From Leucobacter aridicollis (GTDB lineage Bacteria; Actinomycetota; Actinomycetes; Actinomycetales; Microbacteriaceae), in assembly GCF_024399335.1 (NCBI RefSeq), contig NZ_CP075339.1, positions 2,294,001 to 2,358,000 on the forward strand: a stretch of DNA of 64,000 nucleotides. The letters are read 5' to 3'. Position numbers and translations under genes: made by a program. The first letter of the stretch is position 1. The number at the start of each line of letters is the position of its first letter. A model generated the notes under the pieces. That model saw nothing but the letters and a program-made list of their open reading frames with translations. It made no database searches and was not told the origin of the DNA. Below are positions 41,831 through 50,905 of this stretch, piece by piece.

Positions 41831-42729
41831 CTAACGCGGCGTATGCACAACGGCGCGGATGAGCTCAACAGTCTCGGCAGGGGTCGTACGCTCCCCGAGG
41901 CGGTTCGGTTTGCCGGTGCCGTGGTAGTCACTCGCCCCCGGTGACGGTGAGCCCGAGTTCGTCGGCGGCTTCCCGCAGCGGCGGGAGCCAGTCCTCCCGG
42001 TTCTCGGGGTGGTTTGAGTTCGATCCCCTTGAGGCCTGCGCGCTCGAATTGCCCGCACCGCGTCGGGAGGTGTCGGCGTGCGCTGCCGCTCGGCGACGGG
42101 ATGCGCGAGCACCGGAAAAACCGCCCGCCGAGCGTACGAGCCTGATCGCGTCAAGCGTGTCGAGCGCGTACGTCGGCACGTAATACTTCGAGCGGGGGTG
42201 GAGCACGTCAGCGAACGCCGCGCGGCGGTCGACAAAATAGCCTGCGGCGACGAGGGCGTCGGCGATGTGCGGGCGACCAACTGTCGTCGCTTCGAACTCG
42301 CCGAGGACGTCGTCCCAGGTGAGCCTGTAGTCCATTGGCGATAAGCTCGACCATCTCTCGCGCCCGGCCGAGCCTCGCTTCTCGCACCGTGGCGAGGGCT
42401 GCGAAGAGCTCCCCCGCAGCCGGGTCGATGCCGTACCCGAGCAGGTGGCGCGACTTCCACTCATACTTCGTGGTGACCTCGATGCCTGGCAGGAAGTCGA
42501 TTCCGGCAGCGGTTGCTGCCGCGCGCGCTTCGTCCCACCCGTCAATCGTGTCGTGGTCGGTGAGCGAGAACCCTGCGAGCCCGAGGGCAGCGGCCTCGGC
42601 GGCGATCTCAGCGGGCCTCGTTGTGCCGTCGGAGATGAGGGAGTGCGTGTGCAGGTCGTAGCCCGCGCTACCAGTCCATTCCCTCAGTCTACGAGTCTGG
42701 GGCGAGGTCAGCGAACGGAGGGCGGCCAC
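41831..42729 (-). pseudogene. PHP-domain phosphoesterase, five +1 frameshifts
   Basis: Start GTG 42729 with GAGG 8 bases upstream. The PHP signature is clear: YDLHTHSLISDGT, then FSLTDHDTIDGW and LPGIEVTTKYE. The frame then breaks at about 42332 (extra C), 42116-42120 (extra A), 42046 (extra A), 42013 (extra T) and 41935-41939 (extra C), all on plus-strand bases. Joining the frames gives MVELIANDYRLTWDDV, VAAGYFVDRRAAF, FPVLAHPVAE, AIERAGLKGIEL, HPENREDWLPPLREA and the final ASDYHGTGKPN metal site. Corrected length is 297 residues. Relatives hydrolyse nucleoside 3',5'-bisphosphate or RNA ends. Confidence 0.85.
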
Positions 42730-42809
42730 GCGCTACCTCGGCGCCAGAAATGACCTGCGGCCGCGCCCTCGGAACGGCGAGCACGACCCGCCCCGGAGGG
42801 CGGACGGGA

Positions 42810-42845
42810 GATCCGGCGCGGCCCCAGTCGTTCCCGCGCCGGATC
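42810..42845 (-). terminator. Terminator after the SDR gene
   Basis: GATCCGGCGCGG / CCGCGCCGGATC, a perfect 12-bp stem with a 12-base loop, 10 bases past the SDR stop. Confidence 0.65.
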
Positions 42846-42854
42846 CAGATCCCG

Positions 42855-43607
42855 TTACGGCGCCGTGTAGCCGCCGTCGACGAGGTGGTAACTGCCAGTC
42901 ACGAACGAGGCAGCGTCGCTCGCGAGGAACGCGACCATGTGCGCGATCTCCTCTGCGCGGCCGAGCCTGCCCATCGGATGCTTCGCGATGAGCGCCGCGC
43001 GGGCGTCGGCGTCGGCGTTCTTCAACAGCGGGGTATCGACGTAGCCCGGTCCGACCGAGTTCACGCGGACGCCCAGCGCCGCGTTCTCAAGCGCCGCGGT
43101 CTTCGTGAGCCCGACAACTGCGTGCTTGCTCGCGACGTACGCCGGCGATCCAGCACTGCCGACGCTGCCGAGGATCGAGGCGATGTTCACGACTGCCCCG
43201 CCGCCGTGCTGCGCCATGTGCGCGACCTGCGCGCGCGTGCCGCGGAACACCGCTGACAGGTTGATGTCGATCACGCGCTGCCAGTCGGCGTCGCTGTAGG
43301 TCGACGTCGGGCCCACCGCGCCACCGATGCCCGCATTGTTCACGCCGATCTTCAACGGGGCGAGCGCCTCCGCCGCGCGCACGGTCTCGTCGATCACGTC
43401 GACGGCGCCGGCATCGCCGACAACAGCGACGGCCTCGCCGCCCGCACCAGTGATCTCGGCGACAACGGCCTCGGCGGCGGTCGCATCGAGATCCTGCACG
43501 ACGACCTTCGCGCCGTTCGCGGCGAGCAGCAGCGCGACGGCGCGGCCGATCCCTGATCCTGCTCCGGTAACAATCGCCGAGCGATCGGCGACTTCGTACT
43601 GTGCCAT
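42855..43607 (-). CDS. Short-chain dehydrogenase/reductase
   Basis: 250 residues from the ATG at 43607, with AAAGGA 9 bases upstream. Classical SDR: VTGAGSGIGRAVALLL (cofactor loop), VVVQDLD (the Asp after beta-2 points to NAD rather than NADP), VNNAGIGGAVG, VNIASILG (Ser) and the catalytic pair YVASK. The end SFVTGSYHLVDGGYTAP is also typical. It oxidises or reduces an alcohol or keto group; the substrate is not evident and neighbours do not help. The gene is intact, so the indel cluster ends before it. Confidence 0.85.
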   Translation of the reverse strand: MAQYEVADRSAIVTGAGSGIGRAVALLLAANGAKVVVQDLDATAAEAVVAEITGAGGEAVAVVGDAGAVDVIDETVRAAEALAPLKIGVNNAGIGGAVGPTSTYSDADWQRVIDINLSAVFRGTRAQVAHMAQHGGGAVVNIASILGSVGSAGSPAYVASKHAVVGLTKTAALENAALGVRVNSVGPGYVDTPLLKNADADARAALIAKHPMGRLGRAEEIAHMVAFLASDAASFVTGSYHLVDGGYTAP

Positions 43608-43720
43608 GTGTGTGGTCCTTTCCACGCGGGAACCGCCCGGCCGGATGCCAGGGCCCTCGTCCCAACCGTACGCCTCGATTCGATGCGCACGCACCCAGCT
43701 GGAAGTGGGAGGATGGGAGG

Positions 43721-45094
43721 ATGACCGAGAATACGACCGCCACGCACGAGGCGGAGATCGACAACAGCAACCGGAGCACGACGCCCCAGTCGGAAACGTT
43801 CCTCAACTACATCTCGTCGAGCTGGGCCGACCGCGTCGACGAGCTCCCCGCCGAGCTTGCAGTCGCGAAGTTCGCGGCGGATCGCCGCAAGGCCCTCGCC
43901 GCCGAGTTCCCCGGCAAGCGCCTCGTCATCGCGGCCGGCGCCCTCAAGCAGCGCTCGAACGACACCTTCTACCCGTACCGCCCGCACAGTGCATTCGCGC
44001 ACCTCACCGGGTGGGGTTCGGAGTCTGAGCCTGGTGCGATCCTCGTGATCGACGCGTCGGGCGAGACCACCCTCTACTTCCAGGAGCGCGCTGGCCGCGA
44101 CTCAGATGAGTTCTTCGCGAACCCAGAGATCGGCGAGTTCTGGATCGGGCCGCGCCCGTCACTCGCGCAGGTCGCAGCGCTGCTCGGCGTGCAGACCGCA
44201 CACCTCGCGGAGTTCCAGGCAGCCGACGGCGACGTCACTCTCGACGACGCCGAGCTCGGCCGCGCGACGAGCGAACTGCGCCTCGTGAAGGACTCGTACG
44301 AGCTCGCCGAGATGCAGGCCGCCGTCGACTCGACGCAGCGCGGCTTCAACGAGGTCCTCGCGGCACTCGGCGACGCAAGCGCGCATCCCCGCGGCGAACG
44401 CGTCATCGAGGGCGTGTTCAACCATCGTGCGCGCCTCGACGGCAACGAGGTCGGGTACGAGACGATCGCAGCGGCGGGCGCGCACGCGTGCACGCTGCAC
44501 TGGATCCGCAACGACGGCGCCGTGCGCGAGGGCGACCTGCTCCTCCTTGACGCCGGCGTCGAACTCGACAGCCTGTACACGGCAGACATCACCCGCACTA
44601 TCCCGATCTCGGGTACCTTCACCGAGCCGCAGCGGCGCGTCTACGAGGCAGTCCTCGAGGCTGCCGACGCCGCACGGGCGATCGTGAAGCCTGGCATCCG
44701 TTTCGGCGACGTGCACGACGCGGCGATGGCTGTCATTGAGCGTGTCACCCGCGAGTGGGGTCTCCTCCCCGAGGCTGACGGCACGCCATACCACCGCCGC
44801 TACATGGTGCACGGCACAAGCCACCACCTCGGTCTCGACGTGCACGACTGCGCACAGGCAAAGCGAGAGATGTACCTCGACGGCGTGCTCGAGCCAGGCA
44901 TGGTCTTCACGATCGAGCCTGGCCTGTACTTCCAGCCTGATGACCTCACCGTGCCAGAGGAGCTCCGTGGGATCGGCATCCGTATCGAGGACGACATCGT
45001 TGTCACCGAGGACGGCTGCGTGAACCTTTCGGCGAACATCCCGCGCACGGCTGACGACGTCGAGGCGTGGGTGCAGGGCGCGCGCACGGCCTAG
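43721..45094 (+). CDS. pepP: Xaa-Pro aminopeptidase (aminopeptidase P, M24B)
   Basis: 457 residues from the ATG at 43721; GGGAGG 8 bases upstream supports it. The N-terminal domain (about 40-200) has RLVIAAGALKQRSNDTFYPYR, typical of aminopeptidase P. The pita-bread catalytic domain follows, with metal ligands Asp in LLLDAGVELDSLYTADITRT (two Asp), His in HGTSHHLGLDVHD, Glu in TIEPGLYF and Glu in IRIEDDIVVTE. It removes N-terminal residues before proline. It is cytoplasmic with no signal. A strong hairpin at 45114-45154 ends the transcript. Confidence 0.95.
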   Translation: MTENTTATHEAEIDNSNRSTTPQSETFLNYISSSWADRVDELPAELAVAKFAADRRKALAAEFPGKRLVIAAGALKQRSNDTFYPYRPHSAFAHLTGWGSESEPGAILVIDASGETTLYFQERAGRDSDEFFANPEIGEFWIGPRPSLAQVAALLGVQTAHLAEFQAADGDVTLDDAELGRATSELRLVKDSYELAEMQAAVDSTQRGFNEVLAALGDASAHPRGERVIEGVFNHRARLDGNEVGYETIAAAGAHACTLHWIRNDGAVREGDLLLLDAGVELDSLYTADITRTIPISGTFTEPQRRVYEAVLEAADAARAIVKPGIRFGDVHDAAMAVIERVTREWGLLPEADGTPYHRRYMVHGTSHHLGLDVHDCAQAKREMYLDGVLEPGMVFTIEPGLYFQPDDLTVPEELRGIGIRIEDDIVVTEDGCVNLSANIPRTADDVEAWVQGARTA

Positions 45095-45113
45095 CACCTC
45101 CGTCGAGTACCGA

Positions 45114-45154
45114 GAACGGGCCCCCGGGTCCTGAGAGGATTCGGGGGCCCGTTC
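45114..45154 (+). terminator. Terminator of pepP
   Basis: 13-bp stem GAACGGGCCCCCG / CGGGGGCCCGTTC, 20 bases after the stop, with a TCCTG tail. Confidence 0.8.
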
Positions 45155-45268
45155 CTGCTGTAACGCGAATCGCGCTTCCCCGCAAGGGGGTGGTCGGCCT
45201 CGGGGCCCATGCGTAGCGTGAGAACACGTCGTGGACACACGCCGTCGGACTCACGAAGGGAAGCCATC

Positions 45269-45883
45269 ATGACCGAAAAGATTCACATTCTCATCCTCAA
45301 CGGCACGCTCAAGGCCGGCAGCGAGACTTCCAGCACCGAGGCGCTCGCACAAGAGCTCAGCAAGGAGTTCCCGAGCGAGACGAGCACCGTCGAAACGGTC
45401 CGCCTCGTCGATCTGTCAATCCTTCCGGGCATCTCCGACGATCTCGGAGACGGCGACGCCTGGCCGGCGCTCCGACAGCGCATCCTTGAAGCCGATGTCG
45501 TCGTGTTCGCGACGCCGACGTGGCTCGGCCAGATGACGAGCGTCATGCGCCGGGCGCTCGAGCGGCTGAACGCCGACATTTCGACGCGCGACGACCACGG
45601 GAGGCCGCTCTTCGCCGGCAAGGTCGCCGCCGCGCTCGTCGTCGGCAACGAGGATGGCGCACACCGCATCGTGGCGGATCTGCTGCAGGCCGCGAACGAC
45701 CTGGCGTTCTCGGTACCGGCGAACGCGTGCACGTACTGGAACGGGCGCGCAATGGAGCAGGTGAACTTCGTCGACCTCACGGAGACGCCGGAGCCCGTCG
45801 CGGCAGCCAATCGGGGGCTTGCCGCGAACGCGCTCCACCTGGCGCGGCTGTTGCGGGCGCACCCCTACCCGGCGGCGGAGTAG
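45269..45883 (+). CDS. Flavodoxin-like NAD(P)H-dependent FMN oxidoreductase
   Basis: 204 residues from the ATG at 45269 with GAAGG upstream. The start KIHILILNGTLKAGSETSSTEAL has the phosphate-binding loop of the flavodoxin-like FMN reductase family, and VVFATPTWLGQMTSVMRRALERL is the second FMN-contact segment. It probably reduces quinones, nitro compounds or flavin. No partner gene is adjacent; the next gene is convergent. Confidence 0.8.
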   Translation: MTEKIHILILNGTLKAGSETSSTEALAQELSKEFPSETSTVETVRLVDLSILPGISDDLGDGDAWPALRQRILEADVVVFATPTWLGQMTSVMRRALERLNADISTRDDHGRPLFAGKVAAALVVGNEDGAHRIVADLLQAANDLAFSVPANACTYWNGRAMEQVNFVDLTETPEPVAAANRGLAANALHLARLLRAHPYPAAE

Positions 45884-45925
45884 CGCGCAGGCTGCGGCGC
45901 GCAGGTTCGGCGGTTGAGCTAGCGG

Positions 45926-46414
45926 CTACTCGCCTCCGAGCACGCGGCGCGCCTCGTGGAGCAGCTCTGGCTCAGTCACCAGGTCGTACCGGGTCGCAAC
46001 CATCTGCATGATCGACGAGAAGTCTCTGCGGTTGCGGTTCATGGCATAGGAGAGCAGACCGAACAGCATGCCGAATCCCGCGCCGATGACGATCGCCGAG
46101 AGGAATACTCCCCCGATGCCAGCGTTGTCTGGCTGGAAGATGAAGAGCAGCAGGCCGAGGAACAGGCCGAGGTAGGCGCCAGACAGCGCACCCATCCAGG
46201 CCACCTTGCCGTAGCTCAGGCGGCCAGTGACGCGCTCGACGCTCCGTAGATCGTTCCCGAGGATCGACACCCGCTGCACGGGGAAGCCGCTTCGAGCAAG
46301 CACGTCAACAGCGTGCTTCGCGTCCTCGTACCGGTCGTAGGTCGAGACGATCTCGCCCTTCGGGATCTCGGGCTGGATTGGTGCGCGCGAATTGGGGAAA
46401 CCGGGGCTGCTCAT
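45926..46414 (-). CDS. General stress protein 17M-like membrane protein
   Basis: 162 residues from the ATG at 46414. The N-terminal part (GEIVSTYDRYEDAKHAVDVLARSGF, then a VSILGNDLRSVERV strand) is the GSP17M/YflT domain that relates to a ferredoxin-like fold. Two hydrophobic helices follow (WMGALSGAYLGLFLGLLLFI and a GGVFLSAIVIGAGFGMLFGLL segment). Widespread in actinobacteria, function unknown. It is divergent from the MgtE-N/CBS gene across 115 bases. Confidence 0.8.
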   Translation of the reverse strand: MSSPGFPNSRAPIQPEIPKGEIVSTYDRYEDAKHAVDVLARSGFPVQRVSILGNDLRSVERVTGRLSYGKVAWMGALSGAYLGLFLGLLLFIFQPDNAGIGGVFLSAIVIGAGFGMLFGLLSYAMNRNRRDFSSIMQMVATRYDLVTEPELLHEARRVLGGE

Positions 46415-46529
46415 AGCTCGATTCTGACACAGCAATCGCAAAGACGCGTGCTTTCTTTCCGCGGCATCCCACGGGCGTGTCTCGCGATTCCTCCAGGTGA
46501 AAGTGCCCGCCGACCGGTACCGTAGTGGT

Positions 46530-47789
46530 GTGAGTAGTTCGCGGGTGTTTGTCGGCCGCCTTGCCGGTCGGGGCGTGTTTGATCCCGTCGGTGACCAGAT
46601 CGGCAAAGTTCGCGATGTCCTCGTCGTGTACCGCGCTCAAGCGGCGCCGCGAGTGGTGGGACTGATCGTCGAGATTCCGGGCAAGCGCCGGGTGTTCGTG
46701 CCGATCAGTCGGGTAACTTCCATCGCGTCTGGGCAGGTCATCACGACCGGGCTCATCAACATCCGCCGATTCGAGCAGCGGCGAGGCGAAACGCGCATGA
46801 TCGCGGAGATGATCGGCATGCGTGTCGACCTTGCTGCGTCAGAGGGCGGCGCTCCTGCACGGGCGACAGTCGAAGACGCGGCCATCGAGCGCACCAGAGC
46901 AGGCGAATGGATCGTCTCCGAGCTCTTCGTTCGGCTGCCCAAGGCCGGTGCAGGCTTCGGCCGTGGGCCAGCCCGCACCGTGCACTGGTCGCAGGTCGAG
47001 CGGCCGAGCGAAGACACCGGACCGCAGTCGGCAGAGCTCCTGGTTCAGACGCTCGTCGACCTCAAGCCAGCAGACCTCGCCGCAACCCTGCTCGAGCTCC
47101 CCAAGGCGCGCATGGTGCCCGTGCTTGACGAGCTCGCTGACGACCGCGTCGCCGACGCGCTCGAGGAAATGAGCGAGACGGACCAGATCGAGATCCTCGC
47201 CCTCATCCCTGCGGCGCGCACCGCTGACGTGCTCGACCGCATGGAACCAGACGATGCTGCAGACCTCATCTCGGCCCTGCCTGCGGCGCAGGGCGAAGAG
47301 CTCCTTGACCTCATGGAGCCTGAAGAGGCAGAGGACGTGCGACGGCTTCTCGAGTACGAGTTCGATACGGCTGGTGGCCTCATGAGCCCCACCCCGATCG
47401 TGCTCGCGGCGGAAGCGAGCGTTGCCGAGGGCCTCGCGATGATCCGGCGCGCGGAGATTCCGCCGGCCATGGCCTCCGCGGTTTATGTGACCCACCCACC
47501 GTACGAGACGCCGAGCGGCGAATACCTCGGCATGGTGCATTTCCAGCGCATGCTTCGGTTCCCGCCGCACGAGCGGCTCAGCGCGCTGCTCGACGCCGAG
47601 ATTGAGGCTGTGCCCGTGACTGCGAGCGCGGCCGAGGTCTCCCGTCGTCTCGCGAGCTACGACCTCGTCGCGCTCCCTGTCGTCGACGATCAGGATCGGC
47701 TTGTCGGCGTCGTCACCGTCGACGACGTGCTCGATCACCTCCTGCCTGACGACTGGCGCCACGCGGACTCCGAGGAGGGTCGCGCATGA
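46530..47789 (+). CDS. MgtE N-terminal/CBS-domain protein without transport domain
   Basis: 419 residues from a GTG at 46530 (VSSSRVFVGRLAGRGVFD); no clear Shine-Dalgarno. A PRC-barrel-like domain fills about 1-80 (DPVGDQIGKVRDVLVVY). An MgtE-N superhelix follows at about 165-280 (LVQTLVDLKPADLAATLLEL and repeated EEMSETDQIEILALI-type helices), then two CBS domains to the end (EYEFDTAGGLMSPTPIVLAAEA, later LPVVDDQDRLVGVVTVDDVLDHL). In Mg2+ channels these parts sense magnesium, but no membrane domain is present, so this is a soluble regulator-like protein. It overlaps the DUF1003 gene (ATGA). Confidence 0.85.
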   Translation: MSSSRVFVGRLAGRGVFDPVGDQIGKVRDVLVVYRAQAAPRVVGLIVEIPGKRRVFVPISRVTSIASGQVITTGLINIRRFEQRRGETRMIAEMIGMRVDLAASEGGAPARATVEDAAIERTRAGEWIVSELFVRLPKAGAGFGRGPARTVHWSQVERPSEDTGPQSAELLVQTLVDLKPADLAATLLELPKARMVPVLDELADDRVADALEEMSETDQIEILALIPAARTADVLDRMEPDDAADLISALPAAQGEELLDLMEPEEAEDVRRLLEYEFDTAGGLMSPTPIVLAAEASVAEGLAMIRRAEIPPAMASAVYVTHPPYETPSGEYLGMVHFQRMLRFPPHERLSALLDAEIEAVPVTASAAEVSRRLASYDLVALPVVDDQDRLVGVVTVDDVLDHLLPDDWRHADSEEGRA

Positions 47790-48337
47790 GCCCCTTTAAG
47801 CGCCGCTCTGATCTCGCGGCACCACGCACTGGCCGAGCAGCCCGAGGCCCCGCCGGCAACCGCATCGACGGCAACGAACGCTTCGGCAGGTGGACCGAAG
47901 GCATCGCCCGCGGAATGGGAACGCCCTGGTTTCTCCTTGCGCTCACCTTGTTCTGCGTGCTCTGGCTCGCATGGAACTCGTTGGGCCCCGAGCACCTCCG
48001 GTTCGACTCCCCCTCGCTCGGCTTTACAGCCCTCACCCTCATTCTGTCGCTGCAGGCGTCGTACGCGGCTCCGATGATCCTGCTCGCGCAGAACCGACAG
48101 GACGACCGCGACAGGGTGCAAATCGAGCAGGATCGCAAGCAGGCCGAACGCAACCTCGCCGACACCGAGTTCCTCGCCCGAGAGGTTGTCGCACTGCGGT
48201 TGTCAATCAAAGACCTGCCAGACCGCGAGTTTCTCAGGCAAGAGCTTCGCGCACTGCTCGCCGAGCTCGAGAGTGAGCCTGACACCCCGCACACGCCCGA
48301 GGCCGACGACACTGAGAACGAGTCACGCAGTGAGTGA
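47786..48337 (+). CDS. DUF1003 membrane protein
   Basis: 183 residues. After a basic N-terminus come two hydrophobic helices (about 48-66, TPWFLLALTLFCVLWLAWN, and about 80-100, TALTLILSLQASYAAPMILLAQNRQ), the DUF1003 signature. A charged coiled-coil-like tail follows (RDRVQIEQDRKQAERNLADT). Function is unknown. It is coupled to the MgtE-N/CBS gene on one side and overlaps mrp by 8 bases on the other, so the three proteins are made together. In mycobacteria the same three lie side by side. Confidence 0.85.
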   Translation: MSPFKRRSDLAAPRTGRAARGPAGNRIDGNERFGRWTEGIARGMGTPWFLLALTLFCVLWLAWNSLGPEHLRFDSPSLGFTALTLILSLQASYAAPMILLAQNRQDDRDRVQIEQDRKQAERNLADTEFLAREVVALRLSIKDLPDREFLRQELRALLAELESEPDTPHTPEADDTENESRSE

Positions 48338-49499
48338 GCATAACCGCACCGAGGTCGAACAACGTCTCTGGGACTCGCTCTCCCGCGTCAACGATCCCGA
48401 GATTCATCGCCCGATCACCGAGCTTGGGATGGTCGGTGAGCTTCGCGTCGACGAGGCCGGCACCGCAGACGTGCCGCTCAAGCTGACGATCGCCGGCTGC
48501 CCAGCGGCCCAGCGGATTGAGCGAGACGTTCGTGAGGCAACGCTCGGGACTTCTGGAGTCACCGACGCACGAGTCGATGTGAGCGTCATGAATCCCGCCG
48601 AGCGACAGGCATTCGTCGAGACGGTTCGTGGCCCAGCTCGGCCAGTGCAGTTCGGGCCGGACTCACTCACCCGAGTCATCGCCGTCACAAGCGGGAAGGG
48701 CGGCGTGGGCAAGTCGTCGCTAACCGCATCTCTCGCGGTCGCGCTCGCCAGGCAAGGCCTCTCGGTCGGACTCATCGACGCTGACGTGTTCGGCTTCTCG
48801 ATTCCTGGGATCCTCGGACTCAGCCGCGACGGCGTCACCGAGCAGCCAACCCGCGTTGGCGAGATGATCCTGCCGCCCGAAGCGCACGGGGTAAAGGTGA
48901 TCTCCATCGGAATGTTCCTCGGAGACGCCGACCCGCGATCGACGGCGGTCTCCTGGCGCGGCCCCATGTTGCATCGCACGATCGAACAGTTCCTGCGCGA
49001 CGTCTGGTTTGGCGACCTCGACGTGCTCCTGCTCGACCTTCCCCCGGGCACCGGTGACGTCGCGATCAGCGTCGGTCAGCTCCTACCGCAAGCCGAAGTA
49101 CTCGTCGTGACGACCCCACAAGAAGCCGCGGCCGACGTTGCCGTACGCAGCGCGCTCGTGGCGAGGCAAACCGGCCAGCGAGTCATCGGCGTTATCGAGA
49201 ACATGTCCGGCCTCGCCCAGCCCGACGGCACCGTGCTCGAGCTGTTCGGCACCGGCGGCGGGGCGGCGGTCGTCGACAGGCTCAACACCTCTGAGAGCGC
49301 TGCGGGCCAGCAGCCAGTCAAGCTGCTCGGAAGCGTGCCGCTCAGCCCGGACTTCCGCGAGGGCGGCGACACCGGCTTGCCCGCAGTGCTGCAACGCCCC
49401 GAGGACCCGGCCGCCGCCGCAGTCATCGCGATTGCCGAGCAGCTCGCGGCGCAGGGTCGTGGACTTGCGGGCAGGTCACTCGGAGTGACGCCGCGTTAG
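48330..49499 (+). CDS. mrp: Mrp/ApbC-type iron-sulfur cluster carrier ATPase
   Basis: 389 residues from a GTG at 48330. The N-terminal MIP18/DUF59 domain (SLSRVNDPEIHRPITELGMV, later IAGCPAAQRIERDV) is followed by a deviant Walker A (VTSGKGGVGKSSLTASLA, near 120), then LIDADVFGFSIPGILGL and LLLDLPPGTGDVAISVGQL. It is thought to carry or insert Fe-S clusters. After GVIENMSGLAQPDG, no CxxC pair is visible, so cluster binding may use other ligands. It is the last gene of the MgtE-N/DUF1003/mrp set, convergent with tatB by 7 bases. Confidence 0.92.
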   Translation: MSEHNRTEVEQRLWDSLSRVNDPEIHRPITELGMVGELRVDEAGTADVPLKLTIAGCPAAQRIERDVREATLGTSGVTDARVDVSVMNPAERQAFVETVRGPARPVQFGPDSLTRVIAVTSGKGGVGKSSLTASLAVALARQGLSVGLIDADVFGFSIPGILGLSRDGVTEQPTRVGEMILPPEAHGVKVISIGMFLGDADPRSTAVSWRGPMLHRTIEQFLRDVWFGDLDVLLLDLPPGTGDVAISVGQLLPQAEVLVVTTPQEAAADVAVRSALVARQTGQRVIGVIENMSGLAQPDGTVLELFGTGGGAAVVDRLNTSESAAGQQPVKLLGSVPLSPDFREGGDTGLPAVLQRPEDPAAAAVIAIAEQLAAQGRGLAGRSLGVTPR

Positions 49500-49506
49500 T
49501 CTCGGC

Positions 49507-49890
49507 TCAGGTCGCTTCGTCATCAAAGCGGACAGTGACGGGGCCTTCCGCTGAGATCCCCTGGCGCGCACGCCTGGCGGCAGCGAGCTCGTCAAGTCGC
49601 TCCCGCCGCTCGGCCTGCCGCGCCTCGCGTTCGTCTTCAACAAGCGCGTCGCGGATGATCCTGCGGGGGTCGTATTGGCGAGGATCGAGCTGCTTCCAGT
49701 CGACATCCTCGAATTCGGGCCCCATCTCGTCCTTCAGCCGATCCTTTGCCCCGTCTGCCGCCCGCTTCACAGCGCGAACAAAGTCGCTGAACTTTTTTGC
49801 GTACTCGGGCAGCCGCGTCGGGCCAATTACGAACAGCGCGATCACCAAGATGATGAGGATCTTCGAAAAGCTCAGGCTGTCCATTCCCAT
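49507..49890 (-). CDS. tatB: Sec-independent translocase subunit TatB
   Basis: 127 residues from the ATG at 49890; an ATG two codons later is also possible. One N-terminal helix (SFSKILIILVIALFVIGPTRLP, with the Gly-Pro hinge of TatA/B) is followed by an amphipathic helix (EYAKKFSDFVRAVKRAADG) and a long charged tail, longer than in TatA, hence TatB. It forms the twin-arginine substrate receptor with TatC, encoded elsewhere. The neighbourhood mrp-tatB-O-methyltransferase matches mycobacteria, where sigE and htrA sit between; here they are absent from the window. Confidence 0.85.
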   Translation of the reverse strand: MGMDSLSFSKILIILVIALFVIGPTRLPEYAKKFSDFVRAVKRAADGAKDRLKDEMGPEFEDVDWKQLDPRQYDPRRIIRDALVEDEREARQAERRERLDELAAARRARQGISAEGPVTVRFDDEAT

Positions 49891-50053
49891 ATCGTAGCGA
49901 GAACACGGCGGCAATCTCGACTTGCCAGCTGCGTGCCTCAGCCCCACCAGAACTCTCACAGCCGGAACACGAACGAGAACGGCGAGCCAGCGCCGAAATC
50001 TCGCCGGGCAGCCCTATCCTGAACAGGCAGAACGACGGAGGACAGAGGAACAC

Positions 50054-50686
50054 GTGAGCAAGCTCGAGCGCAACTGGCAGTACACGGAGCAGTATCCCAG
50101 TGAAACTGACACACTCGTGCGCGCCCGGCGGGTATCACTCGAACTCGGCATCGAGCCCGTCTCGCGCGCCGTCTCGGCCGAACTCTCCGCCCTTGCGGTG
50201 CTCTCGGGCGCCAAGGCAATTTGCGAGATCGGCACTGGAGTCGGGGTGAGCGGGCTGTCGCTGCTGCGGCACCGGCCAGACGCGATCCTCACATCGATTG
50301 AGATTGAGCCCGAGCACCTTCGCGAAGCGCGTTCGCTCTTCACGGAGGCAGGCATTCCCGCATCCCGCGCCCGCCTCGTCGAGGGAGACGCGCGCCACGT
50401 CATGCCCCGGCTGAACCTTGCCGCGTACGACATCGTGCTACTCGACGCCGAGCAGTCCCAGCTCCTTGATTACTTCGAACACGCACTGGGCATCGTCCGC
50501 CCCGGTGGCGCCATTGTTGTGCCGAGCGCGCTCGCACACGGCCGCGTTGCTGACCCTGCGGCGCGCGATGAGTCCACGCAGGCGCTGCGTGACCTGCTCG
50601 CGGTTGTCGCAGAGTCTGACGCCATCGCTGCGTCGCTCGCCCCCACAGGCGACGGCTTGCTCACAGTCGTGCGCCTCGACGGCTAG
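50054..50686 (+). CDS. SAM-dependent O-methyltransferase (Rv1220c-like)
   Basis: 210 residues from a GTG at 50054 with GAGGAA upstream. Class I methyltransferase: AICEIGTGVGVSGLSLL is the SAM loop, TSIEIEPEHLREARSLF the acidic ribose-binding strand, and AYDIVLLDAEQSQLLDYFE the post-IV motif of catechol-O-methyltransferase-type enzymes. GGAIVVPSALAHGRVADP replaces the usual LWxG segment. Substrate unknown. It is divergent from tatB across 163 bases. Confidence 0.85.
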   Translation: MSKLERNWQYTEQYPSETDTLVRARRVSLELGIEPVSRAVSAELSALAVLSGAKAICEIGTGVGVSGLSLLRHRPDAILTSIEIEPEHLREARSLFTEAGIPASRARLVEGDARHVMPRLNLAAYDIVLLDAEQSQLLDYFEHALGIVRPGGAIVVPSALAHGRVADPAARDESTQALRDLLAVVAESDAIAASLAPTGDGLLTVVRLDG

Positions 50687-50780
50687 TTCGTTACCTACGC
50701 CCTGCGTGCCACTGACTGGTTGTGTGCACTTCTGAGTGCAGGCCCCAGACAATGAACCCTGCTAACTGTGCCTGACCCGG

Positions 50781-50872
50781 CGCCACAACTCATGGGATCT
50801 GCGGAATCAATGCCCGACCCACGCCGCAGACACATACCAACTGCAGATCCCAGAGATACTGACGGCAGCCGG
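50781..50872. repeat. 92-bp repeat containing the 62-bp palindromic element, copy 2
   Basis: The core 50791-50852 starts CATGGGATCTGCGG and ends CTGCAGATCCCA. It is repeated with few changes 125 bases downstream. It belongs to the same family as 28303-28364. The 397-bp gap 50687-51083 has no gene; it holds both copies and the DUF3117 terminator. Confidence 0.85.
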
Positions 50873-50905
50873 GACGAAGCCGCAGCCCCTGGTGGCCGGA
50901 CACAG

